From Parasedimentitalea huanghaiensis (GTDB taxonomy: Bacteria; Pseudomonadota; Alphaproteobacteria; Rhodobacterales; Rhodobacteraceae): DNA of 64,000 bases. A program made the position numbers and the translations under genes. How positions within the stretch are numbered: the first letter of the stretch is position 1; each line of letters opens with the position of its first letter. The stretch is taken from assembly GCF_009753675.1 (NCBI RefSeq), contig NZ_WQLV01000006.1, positions 186,001 through 250,000 on the forward strand, given 5' to 3'. A model generated the notes under the pieces. That model was given only the letters and a program-made list of their open reading frames with translations. It ran no database searches and was not told the origin of the DNA. Positions 62,647 through 64,000 of the stretch are shown piece by piece.

Positions 62647-64000
62647 ATGAGCAAAGTTATCGGCATTGACCTGGGTACCACCAACTCTTGTGTGGCTATC
62701 ATGGACGGATCGCAGCCTCGCGTTATCGAAAACGCAGAAGGCGCCCGCACAACACCTTCGATCGTTGCATTCACTGACGACGAGCGTCTGGTTGGCCAGC
62801 CCGCAAAACGCCAGGCCGTCACCAACCCTGAAAACACTGTTTTTGGTGTCAAACGCTTGATCGGCCGCCGCAACAACGACGCAGCCGTCGCAAAAGACAA
62901 AAAGATGGTTCCCTTTAACATTGTTGACGGTGGCAATGGCGATGCGTGGGTAGAGGCGCAGGGTGAGAAGTACTCCCCTTCGCAAATCTCAGCCTTCACA
63001 CTGGGCAAAATGAAAGAAACCGCTGAGAGCTATCTTGGCGAAGAAGTCACACAGGCGGTCATCACCGTTCCTGCGTATTTTAATGACGCTCAGCGTCAGG
63101 CCACCAAAGACGCCGGCAAAATTGCTGGTCTCGAAGTACTGCGCATCATCAACGAGCCAACTGCGGCTGCGTTGGCTTATGGCATGGACAAAGAAGAGAC
63201 CCAGACCATCGCGGTTTATGACCTTGGTGGCGGTACCTTCGATGTAACCATCCTGGAAATCGACGACGGACTGTTCGAAGTCAAATCGACAAACGGTGAC
63301 ACCTTCCTGGGTGGCGAAGACTTTGACATGCGCATCGTCAACTACCTGGCTGACCAGTTCAAAAAAGAACACGGCGTTGACCTGTCCAAGGACAAGATGG
63401 CTCTGCAGCGTCTGAAAGAAGCCGCTGAAAAAGCTAAGATCGAACTGTCCTCGGCCAGCCAAACCGAAATCAACCAACCGTTCATCTCGATGGGCAAAGA
63501 CGGTGCTCCGCTGCACTTGGTTCTGAAACTGACCCGCGCCAAGCTGGAAAGCCTGGTTGCAGATCTGATCAAAGCTTCGCTGAAGCCTTGTGCTGCAGCA
63601 CTGAAAGACGCAGGCCTGTCTTCCAACGACATCGACGAAGTTGTTCTGGTTGGTGGTATGACCCGCATGCCGCGCGTCATCGAAGAAGTCAGCAAGTTCT
63701 TTGGCAAAGAACCACACAAGGGTGTGAACCCTGACGAAGTTGTTGCCATGGGCGCCGCCATTCAGGCCGGTGTTCTGCAAGGCGACGTTAAAGACGTTGT
63801 ACTGCTGGATGTGACACCACTGTCGCTGGGCATCGAAACTATGGGTGGCATCTTTACCCGCCTGATCGACCGCAACACCACGATCCCGACTAAAAAGTCG
63901 CAGGTATTCTCGACCGCCGAAGACAATCAGAACGCCGTGACGATCCGGGTGTTCCAGGGCGAACGTGAAATGGCTGCCGACAACAAGATCCTTGGTCAGT
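62647..64000 (+). CDS. dnaK: Molecular chaperone DnaK (3' end beyond window)
   Basis: The 451 visible codons cover the ATPase domain and the start of the substrate-binding domain of this Hsp70. Motifs: [15 protein letters not shown] at 5-19, [13 protein letters not shown] near 197 and LVGGMTRMP near 336. DnaK folds clients with DnaJ and GrpE. AGGGATC-like spacing gives a modest ribosome site before the ATG. A normal DnaK needs about 640 residues, so the last third is outside the window. Confidence 0.97.
   Translation, partial: MSKVIGIDLGTTNSCVAIMDGSQPRVIENAEGARTTPSIVAFTDDERLVGQPAKRQAVTNPENTVFGVKRLIGRRNNDAAVAKDKKMVPFNIVDGGNGDAWVEAQGEKYSPSQISAFTLGKMKETAESYLGEEVTQAVITVPAYFNDAQRQATKDAGKIAGLEVLRIINEPTAAALAYGMDKEETQTIAVYDLGGGTFDVTILEIDDGLFEVKSTNGDTFLGGEDFDMRIVNYLADQFKKEHGVDLSKDKMALQRLKEAAEKAKIELSSASQTEINQPFISMGKDGAPLHLVLKLTRAKLESLVADLIKASLKPCAAALKDAGLSSNDIDEVVLVGGMTRMPRVIEEVSKFFGKEPHKGVNPDEVVAMGAAIQAGVLQGDVKDVVLLDVTPLSLGIETMGGIFTRLIDRNTTIPTKKSQVFSTAEDNQNAVTIRVFQGEREMAADNKILGQ

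Overview
The window reads as a contiguous piece of chromosome from a marine alphaproteobacterium of the Rhodobacteraceae, most likely the roseobacter lineage. The evidence is the Rhodobacter-type cytochrome bc1 operon (petABC), a PetP/PetR regulator pair, a type II lumazine synthase behind an FMN riboswitch, an xseB-ispA-dxs operon, the lptCAB-hpf-ptsN block and many small transporters. Coding density is high. I see no CRISPR array, insertion sequence, prophage, plasmid module or rRNA. Both ends cut genes: petC at the left and dnaK at the right.

Layout. 1-2.4 kb: petABC, minus strand. 2.6-5.4 kb: glutathione transferase, SDR, FMN-binding PaiB-like protein and LysE exporter. 5.4-9.5 kb: two vitamin-sensing units facing each other, an FMN riboswitch with ribH2 (plus) and a TPP riboswitch with thiBPQ (minus). 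9.7-14 kb: aroC, a structured intergenic element, a MerR regulator diverging from a cation efflux gene, a DMT exporter, and an SDR that lacks its catalytic Tyr and Lys. 14-17.3 kb: LysR, ilvE, petP-petR. 17.5-21.5 kb: deacetylase-xseB-ispA-dxs, feeding isoprenoid synthesis. 22-26.6 kb: an epimerase-like protein, ade-amn (AMP to adenine to hypoxanthine) and an HU-like protein. 26.7-33.2 kb: exporters, DUF4202 protein, msrB-msrA, queG, glutathione transferase, mtgA and a secreted protein. 33.2-39.7 kb: gltD, a GFA-family gene and gltB (glutamate synthase). 39.9-45.3 kb: uppP, two NAD(P)-binding proteins with a pair of MarR-like palindromes, two tandem tRNA-Leu(CAG) genes, a universal stress protein and an amino acid:cation symporter. 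45.4-50.2 kb: rnd, kdsD, lptC, lptA, lptB, hpf, ptsN. 50.3-61.8 kb: a surface-polysaccharide region with a fused sulfotransferase, three glycosyltransferases, galE, galU, kdsB, cysQ, an ABC-2 export permease, an SH3 protein and an LpxL-type acyltransferase. 61.8-64 kb: alkB and dnaK.

How the parts fit. Most of the window is core metabolism and envelope biogenesis. kdsD and kdsB make and activate Kdo. lptCAB export lipopolysaccharide, uppP recycles undecaprenyl phosphate, and mtgA polymerises peptidoglycan. The 50-60 kb region is the most distinctive: a sulfotransferase next to glycosyltransferases, with a CysQ-type PAP phosphatase and a capsule-type permease nearby, suggests a sulfated surface glycan (inference). 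The other items that deserve attention are non-coding: a bulged long-range helix enclosing hairpins between aroC and merR, a repeat shared by the thiB and queG upstream regions, tandem MarR-type operators, and possible Shine-Dalgarno sequestration by the FMN riboswitch.
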